The translations under genes were made by a program, and so were the position numbers. Source: Bacteroidota bacterium (GTDB lineage: Bacteria; Bacteroidota; Bacteroidia; Flavobacteriales_D; Crocinitomicaceae). From it: DNA of 58,113 nucleotides. Shown here one piece after another: positions 18,202 through 26,684 of this stretch. The stretch is from positions 1-58,113 of the forward strand of contig SBGX01000026.1 in assembly GCA_006226425.1 (NCBI GenBank). Reading direction: 5' to 3'. Positions within the stretch are counted from its first letter, which is position 1. The number at the start of each line of letters is the position of its first letter. Under the pieces are notes generated by a model. The model saw only the letters and a list, made by a program, of their open reading frames with translations. It had not been told where the DNA came from and ran no database searches.

Positions 18202-20585
18202 GTTTCCTGCTGATAACGACTTCTGAAATTCTTTAAATCCAAAATGGATCTTTCCACCAGTCTTCTCAGTACATCCGCCTGAAAAAACCAGTTATCTGTA
18301 TACATTTCCTGCTGATGTCCCTCTTCCAGACGTTGAATTAGATCCAATGCGCGACGCACCCCAAACAAAGCAAGAGGACTTTTCATTTTATGCACCAACT
18401 CGTAGGTCTGATGGGCATCTTTCAGGGCTATTTGTTCGTGAATTTGCTGCGCATACTCCGACATGCTTTCCAAATAAGTGTCCAGCATTTCATCAATGTA
18501 AGCCTGATCTCCTTCTGCCCGATCAAAAATCATTTTCAAATCCAGTAAACCATGACGCACCACGCGTTTCTTTTCATGAACCATTCCTACATCTCCCCAA
18601 GGAGTTTCTGTCCTTGCGTCTGAACGTACTAATTTCCGGATGAGCGACAATAGGTGTTTTTGATCAAAGGGCTTACTCACATAGGCATTCATCCCTGCCT
18701 CAATACATCGATCCGCTTCCGCATTTGAGGCATGTGCCGTTAAAGCAATGATCGGCACCTGACGTTTGTCTTCATCCTCAAACTCCCGGATCACTTTAGT
18801 GGCCTCAAAACCATTCATTTCGGGCATTTGAATATCCATTAACACAATGTCATAGTCTGATTGGATTAAGCGACTAATCGCCTGCTTTCCGTTGGGAGCA
18901 ATATCCAGATCATAGCCCCAGCTTTGCGCCATCCGGCTCATCAGTCGTTGATTGATCACCACATCCTCGGCCAGCAATATTTTTAGTTTTTTGCGTGAAT
19001 TTCCTGTTTTTTCCTCCCTTTCCGGCGAGACTACGTGTTCATCACCCTGCGACTTTTTAAAAGCGATTGTAAACTGAAAAACGGAACCCTTGCCCTGTTC
19101 ACTTTGAACATCCAGCTTTCCTCCAAATTCTTCCACTAGAATTTTGGCTATAGTCAGTCCCAAACCTGTTCCACCGTACAGACGAGTTGTTTCATTTCCT
19201 CCCTGTGTGAAACGGTCAAAAATTTTGCTGATCTTATCCGGAGCAATCCCAATTCCGGTATCATGGACTTCAAATTTACACTTCACGAACTCCCCATCCA
19301 TGCTTTGAAGTCTGTAAATCACGTTCACGGAGCCCTTCTCGGTGAATTTAATCGCATTTCCCACCAGATTCAATAGAATCTGATTAAAGCGCGTAGAATC
19401 TCCTATTACGTGATCTGGAATTCGATCATCTCCGGAAACATGAAGCCTCAAGCCCTTGTCTCTAGCTCGCTTCTGTAGCAATTCCATCACCTGTTCCACC
19501 TGTCGTTTCAAACTGAAGTTTGATTCTTCAAATCGAAGCTTACCGGATTCTATTTTCGACAAATCAAGGATGTCATTCACCAGGGTAAGAAGGTTATTTC
19601 CGGCAAAATCAATGGCATTTACATATTCCATTTGATCATCACTCAACTCTGTTTCTTTCAACAATTGCTGGAACCCGAGGATCGCATTTAGAGGTGTCCG
19701 GATTTCGTGACTCATATTTGCCAAAAAGGACTCCTTCACTGCCCGGGAACGTTCCGCCTGTTCCTTTGCCTCAACGATCTCTGCATTCTTTTCGATCAGT
19801 TCCCGGTTATTCTCCTCCAGTTCTTTGGTCCTTTCCTGAACTTTTTCCTGTAACGTTGTATTGCTGTGCAGCAACATCTCATCCTTTTTCTCAATTTCAT
19901 TCAACATCTGGTTGAACACCCTGGATAGATTTCCGATCTCATCCTGCGATTCCGGTTTTACCCTGATTTTATAATTTGAAGTGTTTTTGACTTCATTCAT
20001 TACGTTCAACAGGCCATAAATTGGGCGCGAAATGTACTTCTGAAGGGTTGACGCCAATACAAAGGCCAACACGATTCCAATGATCGCAACAATTCCGGCG
20101 ATATTAATCCGTTTTAGGAAAAAGGTGTTTAGGTCATTGGTTTGAGCCTTGAGCACCACAAAACCGATTCGTTCCCCATCGAAACGAATCTCTTTGGAGA
20201 CAAACAAGATGTTCTCATCAAAAAGATGTGCCTGCGCCTGGTGTTGCCCGACAAAACGAAGTGGAGCAAAGTTCTTCTCCCTCGAAAAATAGGCAAAGGT
20301 TTGTCCTTTCCCATCAATGATTTCTGCAGCCAGAATATCTTTCTTTTGCTTCAGATCATTCAAAATGCTTTTTGCCGTTTCGTCATCATTAAAAACGAGG
20401 GTAGATGCGCTGTTCGTAGCCAACACCGAAGTCAAGGAATTTAGTCCTTCCACACGCGTCGTTCTCATGTCATGAAAATTGACATATACAAAGGTTCCTG
20501 TAATTAGCAATACAACGGCCAAAGCGGTAACCATCTGAATAAAAATCAGCTTGCGGTAAATTGATATGTTTCTAAGTGCTTTCAC
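18198..20585 (-). CDS. Hybrid sensor histidine kinase with receiver and HPt domains
   Basis: 795 residues. TM1 about 13-34, periplasmic sensor domain about 35-158 (CHASE8-like by position and size), TM2 about 160-180, HAMP about 183-235, coiled coil 232-285, HisKA with phospho-His H293 in ANMSHEIRTPLNAILG, HATPase with N-box NLVGNAIKF, DTGIGI and GGTGLGL, receiver about 533-652 with phospho-Asp D584 in IVLMDIQMPEMNG and Lys in SKPF, and a C-terminal HPt-like helical domain with H732 in YELVHKMKSPLALFG. It holds the whole phosphorelay up to the HPt; no DNA-binding output domain, so a separate response regulator must receive the signal. GTG start overlaps the YfiR stop by 4 bp (GTGA), showing translational coupling. 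Last gene of the operon led by the TonB-dependent receptor. Confidence 0.93.
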   Translation of the reverse strand: MKALRNISIYRKLIFIQMVTALAVVLLITGTFVYVNFHDMRTTRVEGLNSLTSVLATNSASTLVFNDDETAKSILNDLKQKKDILAAEIIDGKGQTFAYFSREKNFAPLRFVGQHQAQAHLFDENILFVSKEIRFDGERIGFVVLKAQTNDLNTFFLKRINIAGIVAIIGIVLAFVLASTLQKYISRPIYGLLNVMNEVKNTSNYKIRVKPESQDEIGNLSRVFNQMLNEIEKKDEMLLHSNTTLQEKVQERTKELEENNRELIEKNAEIVEAKEQAERSRAVKESFLANMSHEIRTPLNAILGFQQLLKETELSDDQMEYVNAIDFAGNNLLTLVNDILDLSKIESGKLRFEESNFSLKRQVEQVMELLQKRARDKGLRLHVSGDDRIPDHVIGDSTRFNQILLNLVGNAIKFTEKGSVNVIYRLQSMDGEFVKCKFEVHDTGIGIAPDKISKIFDRFTQGGNETTRLYGGTGLGLTIAKILVEEFGGKLDVQSEQGKGSVFQFTIAFKKSQGDEHVVSPEREEKTGNSRKKLKILLAEDVVINQRLMSRMAQSWGYDLDIAPNGKQAISRLIQSDYDIVLMDIQMPEMNGFEATKVIREFEDEDKRQVPIIALTAHASNAEADRCIEAGMNAYVSKPFDQKHLLSLIRKLVRSDARTETPWGDVGMVHEKKRVVRHGLLDLKMIFDRAEGDQAYIDEMLDTYLESMSEYAQQIHEQIALKDAHQTYELVHKMKSPLALFGVRRALDLIQRLEEGHQQEMYTDNWFFQADVLRRLVERSILDLKNFRSRYQQET

Positions 20586-21094
20586 TTATTGACAGCTAAT
20601 TTTAACAATTGGGAACTCGCGTTTAATCCGGATGTTTTGAGCGATTGCGTATTGATCTCAAAACGAATTTTATTCTTCCTGACCAGTAAATTGATATCCA
20701 CTCCCTGCTCGAGCATCCCTCTCCGTTCGGAAATAATCAGTGTTGGTTTGTTACTATAAAACTCAACGATCTCGTTGACTTTAGAGACACTTACATCTTT
20801 CGGCACAAATAGCACCTGACAATCGGCTGAATAATTTTCCAGACCTACCAGGACCTTGATCTTCTTATCCTGCGTGTACTTGTTTTTGGCTATTTTTTTG
20901 AGCGGCTCAATAATGGGACTCTCACTGAAAACCGTAATCTTGAACTCGGGATGATCGTATTCCGGCCAATGAACGAACTTGGTAAAGTGATAAACAAAGG
21001 CTGCTTTCGCCGTATACTCTTCCACCTGCTCGTCAGATTTCATGAATCCAACAGCGAATAAGCAAACGACTACTATGCCTATGATTCTACTCAC
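20582..21094 (-). CDS. YfiR-family (DUF4154) periplasmic protein
   Basis: 170 residues from a GTG start that keeps a signal peptide (SRIIGIVVVCLFAVGFM). Mature part matches the YfiR/HmsC family: AAFVYHFTKFVHWPE near the N-terminus, FKITVFSES, a middle CQVLFVP and the C-terminal INLLVRKNKIRFEIN segment. In Pseudomonas, YfiR is a periplasmic inhibitor of a membrane diguanylate cyclase; here the adjoining membrane enzyme is instead a hybrid histidine kinase, translationally coupled, so the natural inference is that YfiR binds its periplasmic sensor domain. A single Cys remains in the mature part (CQVLFVP). Confidence 0.85.
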   Translation of the reverse strand: MSRIIGIVVVCLFAVGFMKSDEQVEEYTAKAAFVYHFTKFVHWPEYDHPEFKITVFSESPIIEPLKKIAKNKYTQDKKIKVLVGLENYSADCQVLFVPKDVSVSKVNEIVEFYSNKPTLIISERRGMLEQGVDINLLVRKNKIRFEINTQSLKTSGLNASSQLLKLAVNK

Positions 21095-21112
21095 GATATC
21101 GGCCAGGATGAA

Positions 21113-21877
21113 TTAAAAAAATATGCGTCCTTCCAGTGAGGGATTGATCGGTGAGTACACGATAATCTGATCGCGGATCAGGTTGTTCAGGTAAATCTCC
21201 GTCCGGGTTATTTTCGTCTCAGGAATATTCTGAAATGTCACGTACCCATCGTTCCCCTCTGTAAGATAATCTAAAATTCCCAGACGATATGTGAACTGCG
21301 GATTAATTTCAGCTTCTTTGTAATAGATCGATAGAATTCGCTCTCCGGCACTGATTAATTGGGGAGGAGAAACTGTTTCATCTATGACCTGAGCTTGTTT
21401 GGACGCATCCACACTCACCCGCCAGTCCTTCGATATTTGTAAAAAGGCCCCTTTGTCCAAAGGAAGTTGCGCCACGGATCGTTCCAGTATTTCTCTGATT
21501 TGATTTCCGGTCACTTCCACCACGACCAACTTGTTCTCCGTGAAGGGCAACATTTCTTCCAGCATTTCATTGGTAAATACCCCTTTGGGATAAATTCCAT
21601 TGGGTCGGATTTCGGCGTCAAAACGAATTCCTCCGGCATTCATGACCGCCAGGTCCAGTTGACAGCCCTTTTCGTTCAGTCCATTTAAAATAGCGTCTGC
21701 CATAAAATTACCTATCAAGGATTCCTGAGTCCGCACATGCGATTCCGTAGCATTCAAGTCCACTGATAAACTTCCGATCGTCACCGAATCATTATCTTCA
21801 TCTGGTTTCTTAAGACATGCTGCTAACGAAAGCAACATTCCTCCAGCCACTAAAAGTATTGTCAGACGTTTCATCAT
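21113..21877 (-). CDS. Lipoprotein consisting of a lone 5'-nucleotidase C-terminal domain
   Basis: 254 residues. Signal peptide with lipobox LLSLAAC, so probably membrane-anchored. The rest matches the 5'-nucleotidase C-terminal (substrate-binding) domain: ESLIGNFMADAIL, DLAVMNAGGIR, EEMLPFTENKLVVVEVTG and NQIREILERS. The N-terminal metallophosphatase domain with its metal ligands is absent; the protein begins directly at the C-domain, and no separate metallophosphatase gene is adjacent. It could be a non-catalytic nucleotide- or ligand-binding protein, or a partner of a phosphatase encoded elsewhere. It starts immediately after the TonB-dependent receptor stop (adjacent bases) and precedes yfiR by 18 bp, arguing for one operon. 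Confidence 0.88.
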   Translation of the reverse strand: MMKRLTILLVAGGMLLSLAACLKKPDEDNDSVTIGSLSVDLNATESHVRTQESLIGNFMADAILNGLNEKGCQLDLAVMNAGGIRFDAEIRPNGIYPKGVFTNEMLEEMLPFTENKLVVVEVTGNQIREILERSVAQLPLDKGAFLQISKDWRVSVDASKQAQVIDETVSPPQLISAGERILSIYYKEAEINPQFTYRLGILDYLTEGNDGYVTFQNIPETKITRTEIYLNNLIRDQIIVYSPINPSLEGRIFF

Positions 21878-24013
21878 CTAATTCAGTTTTAATTTAACAC
21901 AGCCGAAAAGATTGACTCCCGGTTGAATTAATCCTTTTGATCCGTACACATCAATATTCGTCGATTCATCCGGAGCCGAATACTTGGTTCCCAGTGAATT
22001 CATCACTACACTGAACTGCCACTGTTTGTTCAGGTCGAAAGAACAACTAAAATTGGATTGAACATAAGATGGAATGATTACAAAACTTCCCTTTTCCAGA
22101 TAAAACCTGTTGTTGTTATAGCTTTTGCTTCCGTATTGGATTCCGGCATACAAACTGATTTTCTTTAAGACAAGGTTCAGTCCTGCATTCGAGCGGATTG
22201 CCGGAATGTGAAATAGCTGTCGATAGTATTTGTCCTGATTTTTCAAAAAGGTCACATCCGCCTTTGATACATTTCCCTCATCCCAATCAAACAAGCTTTG
22301 GAACTGCGAGATATTGACATTCAATCTCAAATATTTACTTAGGTTGATCAGGGCGTCAAACTCGTGTCCGATGGTCTGTGTCGAACCTATATTTTGATAA
22401 AAGCCAATACTTCCTCCACCGTGCGGATCGTAAATCCGAATCAAATGACTGTTCAGATTCAAATATCCGTTGTAGCGAAATACGGCTCGTTCCGGTACCT
22501 GGTATTCAACTGCCAACTCAAAGGTTTGCATATTTTCTGCACGCAAATCTTCATTTCCTTTGACCCCATACTGATTCCCCAAACTGGTATTGTCATAAAG
22601 CTCCTGAAAAGTAGGTGCCCGAAACGCCTTGCCATAAAGCCCTTTCAAGTACCAGTTCTTAGATAGATTGTAGGTCAGGCCCACCCTTGGATTAAAGGAG
22701 ATCCCAAAATCGCTGTAATCATCATAGCGAAGGCCAAAAGTCATACTGAACTTATTCCACTTGTAATCAGCTTGTAGAAAGTAAGCAAATACAAACCTCC
22801 TTTTTCCATCCTGATGAAATTGTATCGAATCGTAATTCCCAAAACTTCCTTTGTACTGATCTCCTACAATCTGGTAGTTTCGCTCAATGTCATAGTTAGA
22901 AAGACTTAAATCCTCAAAAATATTTCCGCTGATGAGATTTAGGCGCTCATTCACCTTGATATAAAAATCGATCTCTGTTCCATACATTTTCGCCAGATAT
23001 CGTTCATGGGTCTGGCGTCCTTCCGGAAATAAATCTCCTGATAGATTTGATAAGTAATTTTTTGGGGTTTCCTGCCACAGATTATTTTGTTGAATAATGG
23101 TTCCATATACTTTCGGAACGAGGTGAACCCTGTCCGAAACCCGATAACGGTATTTAGCTCCAAATGTGAAGTGCCTCGTCTCAATCTCCGACTCTGGTGC
23201 TACAATAAAACGCACTCCGGACCAGTCGCTCCGATTGCGCAATAAAGCGTTCCCATAACAAGAAAAATCACCGGATGTGACATTGAAATTGGCATAAATA
23301 TCTTGTTTGCTCCTCCTTCCTTCATGATTCAAGGAGTCCAGGGTCAAATCCCAGAGATTGCCAGGCTTATCTCCAGCATCGGTTTCAATATCCTGGCCTC
23401 CCTCACTTTGAGACAGGTACCCGATTCGCGTTTGGAAACGCAGGTTGTTTTTTTGTTTATCCAAATTGAAGTGAGCCCCGTAAGTCTGATTCATTCCACC
23501 AAGAGCCTCCACGGAAGTCCCTTCTCGAAGAAATACATGAATAACTCCCGCCACAGCATTTGTCCCAAATAAAGCTGAACCCGGCCCCCGAATCACCTCA
23601 ATTTTCTCCACCATCGCCAAAGGATAATCGAATACAGCACTCCCTGTATAAAAATCATTCATTTGTTGACCATTCACCAAGAAAAGGATATTCCCTTCCT
23701 TTTGGTTCCCTCGTAATGAAATGCGGTAATTTCCATCCGGTGAAAGACTTACTTCCACTCCTGGAACAAATTTCAGGGCATCTATGATCGTTGTCCCTCC
23801 AATTCTTTCCAAATCACCACGATTCAAAACCGTCATGATTGCCGGTGCCTCCATCAGTTTTTGTTCCTTTTTACTGGCACTAAACACAGAAATTTCCATT
23901 AAATCCTTCAGGGACATTTTCAACAAGTCCACGGAATCTTTTTGGGAAAAGCCCAAATTGGCAATCCATACAATTGCCAAAAAGCCAGATAGCAGTAAGC
24001 CTTTTTTCATCAT
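21878..24013 (-). CDS. TonB-dependent outer-membrane receptor
   Basis: 711 residues from the ATG at 24013 (a TTG three codons upstream is possible). Signal peptide MMKKGLLLSGFLAIVWIA...GFS. After it comes LLKMSLKDLMEISVFSASK, a TonB-box-like segment seen in a subclass of receptors often found with YfiR proteins (from memory). Plug domain with APAIMTVL, GGTTIIDALKFVPGVEV, ISLRGNQ and IEVIRGPGSALFGTNAVAGVI; then a 22-strand-type barrel with GLYGKAFRAPTFQELY and EFDALINLSKYLRLN. No N-terminal carboxypeptidase-like (SusC) domain and no SusD neighbour, so not a glycan-uptake pair. First gene of an operon with the 5'-nucleotidase-like lipoprotein, YfiR and hybrid kinase. Confidence 0.92.
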   Translation of the reverse strand: MMKKGLLLSGFLAIVWIANLGFSQKDSVDLLKMSLKDLMEISVFSASKKEQKLMEAPAIMTVLNRGDLERIGGTTIIDALKFVPGVEVSLSPDGNYRISLRGNQKEGNILFLVNGQQMNDFYTGSAVFDYPLAMVEKIEVIRGPGSALFGTNAVAGVIHVFLREGTSVEALGGMNQTYGAHFNLDKQKNNLRFQTRIGYLSQSEGGQDIETDAGDKPGNLWDLTLDSLNHEGRRSKQDIYANFNVTSGDFSCYGNALLRNRSDWSGVRFIVAPESEIETRHFTFGAKYRYRVSDRVHLVPKVYGTIIQQNNLWQETPKNYLSNLSGDLFPEGRQTHERYLAKMYGTEIDFYIKVNERLNLISGNIFEDLSLSNYDIERNYQIVGDQYKGSFGNYDSIQFHQDGKRRFVFAYFLQADYKWNKFSMTFGLRYDDYSDFGISFNPRVGLTYNLSKNWYLKGLYGKAFRAPTFQELYDNTSLGNQYGVKGNEDLRAENMQTFELAVEYQVPERAVFRYNGYLNLNSHLIRIYDPHGGGSIGFYQNIGSTQTIGHEFDALINLSKYLRLNVNISQFQSLFDWDEGNVSKADVTFLKNQDKYYRQLFHIPAIRSNAGLNLVLKKISLYAGIQYGSKSYNNNRFYLEKGSFVIIPSYVQSNFSCSFDLNKQWQFSVVMNSLGTKYSAPDESTNIDVYGSKGLIQPGVNLFGCVKLKLN

Positions 24014-24034
24014 AATCCGCAACGCTCTTAACGA

Positions 24035-24060
24035 TAAATATACGAATTTAATTGGACAAA
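24035..24060 (-). promoter_or_regulatory. Candidate promoter of the TonB receptor-kinase operon
   Basis: On the minus strand TTTG (24057-24060) is followed 14 bases later by TATATTTA (24035-24042), one mismatch from TAnnTTTG. The predicted transcript starts about 15 bases before the ATG at 24013. Confidence 0.5.
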
Positions 24061-24081
24061 AATGGCCGTTGGTCTAAGAAA

Positions 24082-24804
24082 TTAAAAGGGTGACAGAAGG
24101 AGCGCCAGAGCAACTCCCAACAGAATACTCAATAATTTGATTAGGTTGAACTGGTGATTTTCACTCGTCTCAAAAATGATTGTCGTGGAAATATGCAAGA
24201 ACATTCCGATGACCACTGCCATCAGGTAATGAACAATGCTTGCATCTTCACCTGAAAGTCCATAGGCCCCAAGTAATAATCCGGCAGGTGCCATTAGAGA
24301 AAAGGCAATCAATAATGTCCAGGAGTTCAGTCGTCCCAGACTGGCAGCCTTCAACAAGGTCATCAAAGCCACCGCTACTGGAATTCTGTGCAAGATGATT
24401 CCCAGCAACAGGGAATGTTCGCTTCCATGATCATGATGGTCCAACATACCCGAATGCCCCAGAGGGATCCCCTCAATAAAGGAATGGACAGAAAGCGACA
24501 ACAATAGTAGAATCGGAATCTTCTTTCCTGCATGGTAATGTCCGTGCTCAATTCCACCGGAAAAAAACTCAAGAAAAAGCTGTATCAAAAAACCCAATAG
24601 AACACAGATTCCAACCTTCGAGCTGTGTTCTGCATACAACTCCGGCAAAAAGTGGGCGAAAGCTGTCGCCAAGAGAAATCCTCCACTAAAAGCCAGCAGA
24701 ACTTTTGTTATTTTTTTCTGCTTGAATCCATCCAACCATTCAACCAGGAGCCCTCCCAAAACCACCACGGCCACCAATAATATGATCTGCAGTAAATAAC
24801 TCAT
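24082..24804 (-). CDS. ZIP-family divalent metal transporter
   Basis: 240 residues from the ATG at 24804, which overlaps the methyltransferase stop as ATGA; a longer frame would run deep into that gene. About eight hydrophobic segments. Histidine-rich stretches EHGHYHAGKK and LDHHDHGSEHS lie in loops, and metal-site motifs are visible: HSFIEGIPLG in the fourth membrane segment and LHRIPVAVALM in the fifth. ZIP proteins import Zn2+, Fe2+ or Mn2+ into the cytoplasm; the substrate cannot be told. Translationally coupled to the methyltransferase. Confidence 0.88.
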   Translation of the reverse strand: MSYLLQIILLVAVVVLGGLLVEWLDGFKQKKITKVLLAFSGGFLLATAFAHFLPELYAEHSSKVGICVLLGFLIQLFLEFFSGGIEHGHYHAGKKIPILLLLSLSVHSFIEGIPLGHSGMLDHHDHGSEHSLLLGIILHRIPVAVALMTLLKAASLGRLNSWTLLIAFSLMAPAGLLLGAYGLSGEDASIVHYLMAVVIGMFLHISTTIIFETSENHQFNLIKLLSILLGVALALLLSPF

Positions 24805-25547
24805 CGTTTCCTTGCGTGTAGAATCAGTCGTTTGGATGCTTCCTGATAGGTCTCCAACTGATACGAGCCCCAATACTTAATCAGGTCGAAGCCAGACGCT
24901 TCTAAAAGTTTCTCAAAATCATTGATTCCAATGCCCTGAACACGTTCCCTAAAGCAATGAGAGCGCCCCTCAGCATCAAATTCAATCTGCTTGAAAATAT
25001 GTTTGCCATCATACCAGCGACGAATCTTAAACTCAATCAGACCTTCTTTTTTTGTCTCTTCCTCCAGCATGTTTGCCAGTACCCAGGGAACATTTAGAAA
25101 GTCAATGATCAAATCCCCATTTGGCAACAGCATTTCGTGGATAGATTTCAACATTTTGAGGTTATCTGAAGCATCATCAAAGTATCCAAAACTGGTGAAC
25201 AGGTTGAAAATGGCCTGGAAGCGCTGACCCGGAATCACCTCACGCATATCATGCACCTGAAAATTCAGATCCCGAGTTTCGCATTTTCGGGCTGCTTCAA
25301 TACTACATGGGGACAAATCCACACCTACCACTCTCAAGCCTCTTTCATACAAGGCTTTTGAATGTCGTCCTTTTCCACATGCCAAATCCAGTACCCTCGC
25401 TCCGGCAGGGAAATCCAGATAATCGGTCAACGCATCAATAAAAGCCTCTGCTTCCGCCTCATTCCGGTGACTATAGAGCATGTGATAGTATGGTGAATCA
25501 AACCATTCTTCAAACCACGCTCCCTCGGCTTCTTTTTTCTCTCCCAT
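24801..25547 (-). CDS. Class I SAM-dependent methyltransferase
   Basis: 248 residues. Motif I VLDLACGKGRHSKAL with the glycine-rich SAM loop, then VVGVDLSPCSIEAA with the acidic ribose ligand, QVHDMREV, and IIDFLNVPWVL. The N-terminus EEWFDSPYYHMLYSHRNE is typical of a Bacteroidota subgroup whose substrate I do not know. The downstream ZIP gene overlaps by 4 bp, so the pair forms an operon. A -7 element just before the ATG predicts an almost leaderless mRNA. Confidence 0.88.
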   Translation of the reverse strand: MGEKKEAEGAWFEEWFDSPYYHMLYSHRNEAEAEAFIDALTDYLDFPAGARVLDLACGKGRHSKALYERGLRVVGVDLSPCSIEAARKCETRDLNFQVHDMREVIPGQRFQAIFNLFTSFGYFDDASDNLKMLKSIHEMLLPNGDLIIDFLNVPWVLANMLEEETKKEGLIEFKIRRWYDGKHIFKQIEFDAEGRSHCFRERVQGIGINDFEKLLEASGFDLIKYWGSYQLETYQEASKRLILHARKR

Positions 25548-25554
25548 GATTGTA

Positions 25555-25562
25555 CAAAAATA
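25555..25562 (-). promoter_or_regulatory. -7 element of the methyltransferase-ZIP operon
   Basis: Minus-strand TATTTTTG matches TAnnTTTG and ends only 7 bases before the ATG at 25547, so transcription should start within a base or two of the start codon. Confidence 0.5.
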
Positions 25563-25663
25563 ATCAACTTCACGCTATTTAGCTTCGTCCCCTTTTTAGT
25601 TTCCAAAATCCTATAAAACGTAACTTTTTTCCTATGATTCCGTATAATCTATCGACATTTTTT

Positions 25664-25671
25664 TATATTTG
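25664..25671 (+). promoter_or_regulatory. -7 element upstream of the SiaB-like gene
   Basis: TATATTTG matches the Bacteroidota -7 consensus and lies 20 bp before the ATG at 25692. The -33 element is not clear. Confidence 0.55.
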
Positions 25672-25691
25672 CCAGTCGATCTTTATCAATC

Positions 25692-26249
25692 ATGGAATTA
25701 GGTAATATCTATCGTCTTTATAAAACCATGGAAGAAGAAAATATTCTTCTTTCGTTTAAAGGGGTTGTTACCTCCGATTTACTTACTTCTGTGTTACAGA
25801 TCATGGAGACGAAAATGGACTATCTGGAGGAGTCTCCGAAGACCAAGAAAAAAGTCTTTAACGTACTGGTTGAATGCCTTCAAAACCTCTATCATCACAT
25901 TGATGTAAATGAGGAAAGTTCTCCCCAGCGCGAATTCATCGAAGCCAAGTCAGCCTTGTTTCTAATAGCAAAAGAGGACGATCATTTTATGATCAGAACC
26001 GGGAACTATGTCGACAAGGAAAATGCCAAGGATCTCACCGAAAAACTGGAAAAGATCAACAGCATGGACAAAGTGGAATTGAAGCAGTACTATCAGGAAG
26101 TCCTGAACAATGGAAGTCTCTCTGACAAGGGAACTGCCGGCTTGGGAATGATTGATATTGCCCGTAAGTCGGGAAACAAGTTGGAATATCAACTTCTGGA
26201 CGTCAATGACTTCGCAAGTTTTTTCTGTCTGAACGTAAAAATCAATTAA
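25692..26249 (+). CDS. SiaB-family protein kinase (DUF6272)
   Basis: 185 residues, all cytoplasmic. GHKL-type ATPase features: an N-box-like helix VFNVLVECLQNLYHHI and a G-box KGTAGLGMIDIARKSG; the N-terminus ILLSFKGVVTSDLL fits the SiaB family. In Pseudomonas aeruginosa SiaB phosphorylates the small protein SiaC, and the phosphatase SiaA reverses it; free SiaC activates the diguanylate cyclase SiaD. The next gene, 27 bp downstream, is the SiaC homologue, so kinase and target are paired. No SiaA or SiaD is present in this window. Confidence 0.85.
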   Translation: MELGNIYRLYKTMEEENILLSFKGVVTSDLLTSVLQIMETKMDYLEESPKTKKKVFNVLVECLQNLYHHIDVNEESSPQREFIEAKSALFLIAKEDDHFMIRTGNYVDKENAKDLTEKLEKINSMDKVELKQYYQEVLNNGSLSDKGTAGLGMIDIARKSGNKLEYQLLDVNDFASFFCLNVKIN

Positions 26250-26276
26250 TTAAACAAACTTTTTGTTTTTAGCACT

Positions 26277-26657
26277 ATGGAAAATTTAACCCTTGAAGGA
26301 TCAGCCAAAACACCATCCGTCACCTTTACAACAGATGGCAAATTAGAACTTAAAGGACGCTCCATTCCGGAAAATTCTGTCGAATTCTACAAGCCGCTGA
26401 ATGAATGGATTGATGCCTATGGTGCTTCTCCTCAAACACAAACGGTGGTGGACATTAAACTCGAATACTTCAACACCTCTTCTTCCAAATGTATTCTTGA
26501 CCTGTTCAAAAAACTGGAAGGAATCAATGGAAAAGGAACAGATGTGAGCATCAATTGGTATTTTGAGGAAGATGATGAGGATATGGAAGAAGCCGGTGAA
26601 GATTACCAGGCCATCATTTCCCTTCCTTTCAAAATCATTGAAGTAGAAGAAATTTAA
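26277..26657 (+). CDS. SiaC-family regulatory phosphoprotein (DUF1987)
   Basis: 126 residues, family length. Starts TPSVTFTTDGKLELKGRSIPEN, typical of DUF1987. T67 in LEYFNTSSSK lines up with Thr68 of Pseudomonas SiaC, the site phosphorylated by SiaB. The middle WIDAYGASPQTQTVVDIKLE and the STAS-like end fit too. Paired with the SiaB-like kinase gene 27 bp upstream, and followed 27 bp later by coaE. The partner controlled by unphosphorylated protein in this organism is unknown. Confidence 0.88.
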   Translation: MENLTLEGSAKTPSVTFTTDGKLELKGRSIPENSVEFYKPLNEWIDAYGASPQTQTVVDIKLEYFNTSSSKCILDLFKKLEGINGKGTDVSINWYFEEDDEDMEEAGEDYQAIISLPFKIIEVEEI

Positions 26658-26684
26658 GCCTTTCATTGGGTCAGCGCCCCTGAA

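Noticed and set aside
21878-24013. SusC-type glycan uptake receptor (polysaccharide utilisation locus)
   Set aside because: The receptor lacks the N-terminal carboxypeptidase-like domain, and there is no SusD or glycoside hydrolase nearby.
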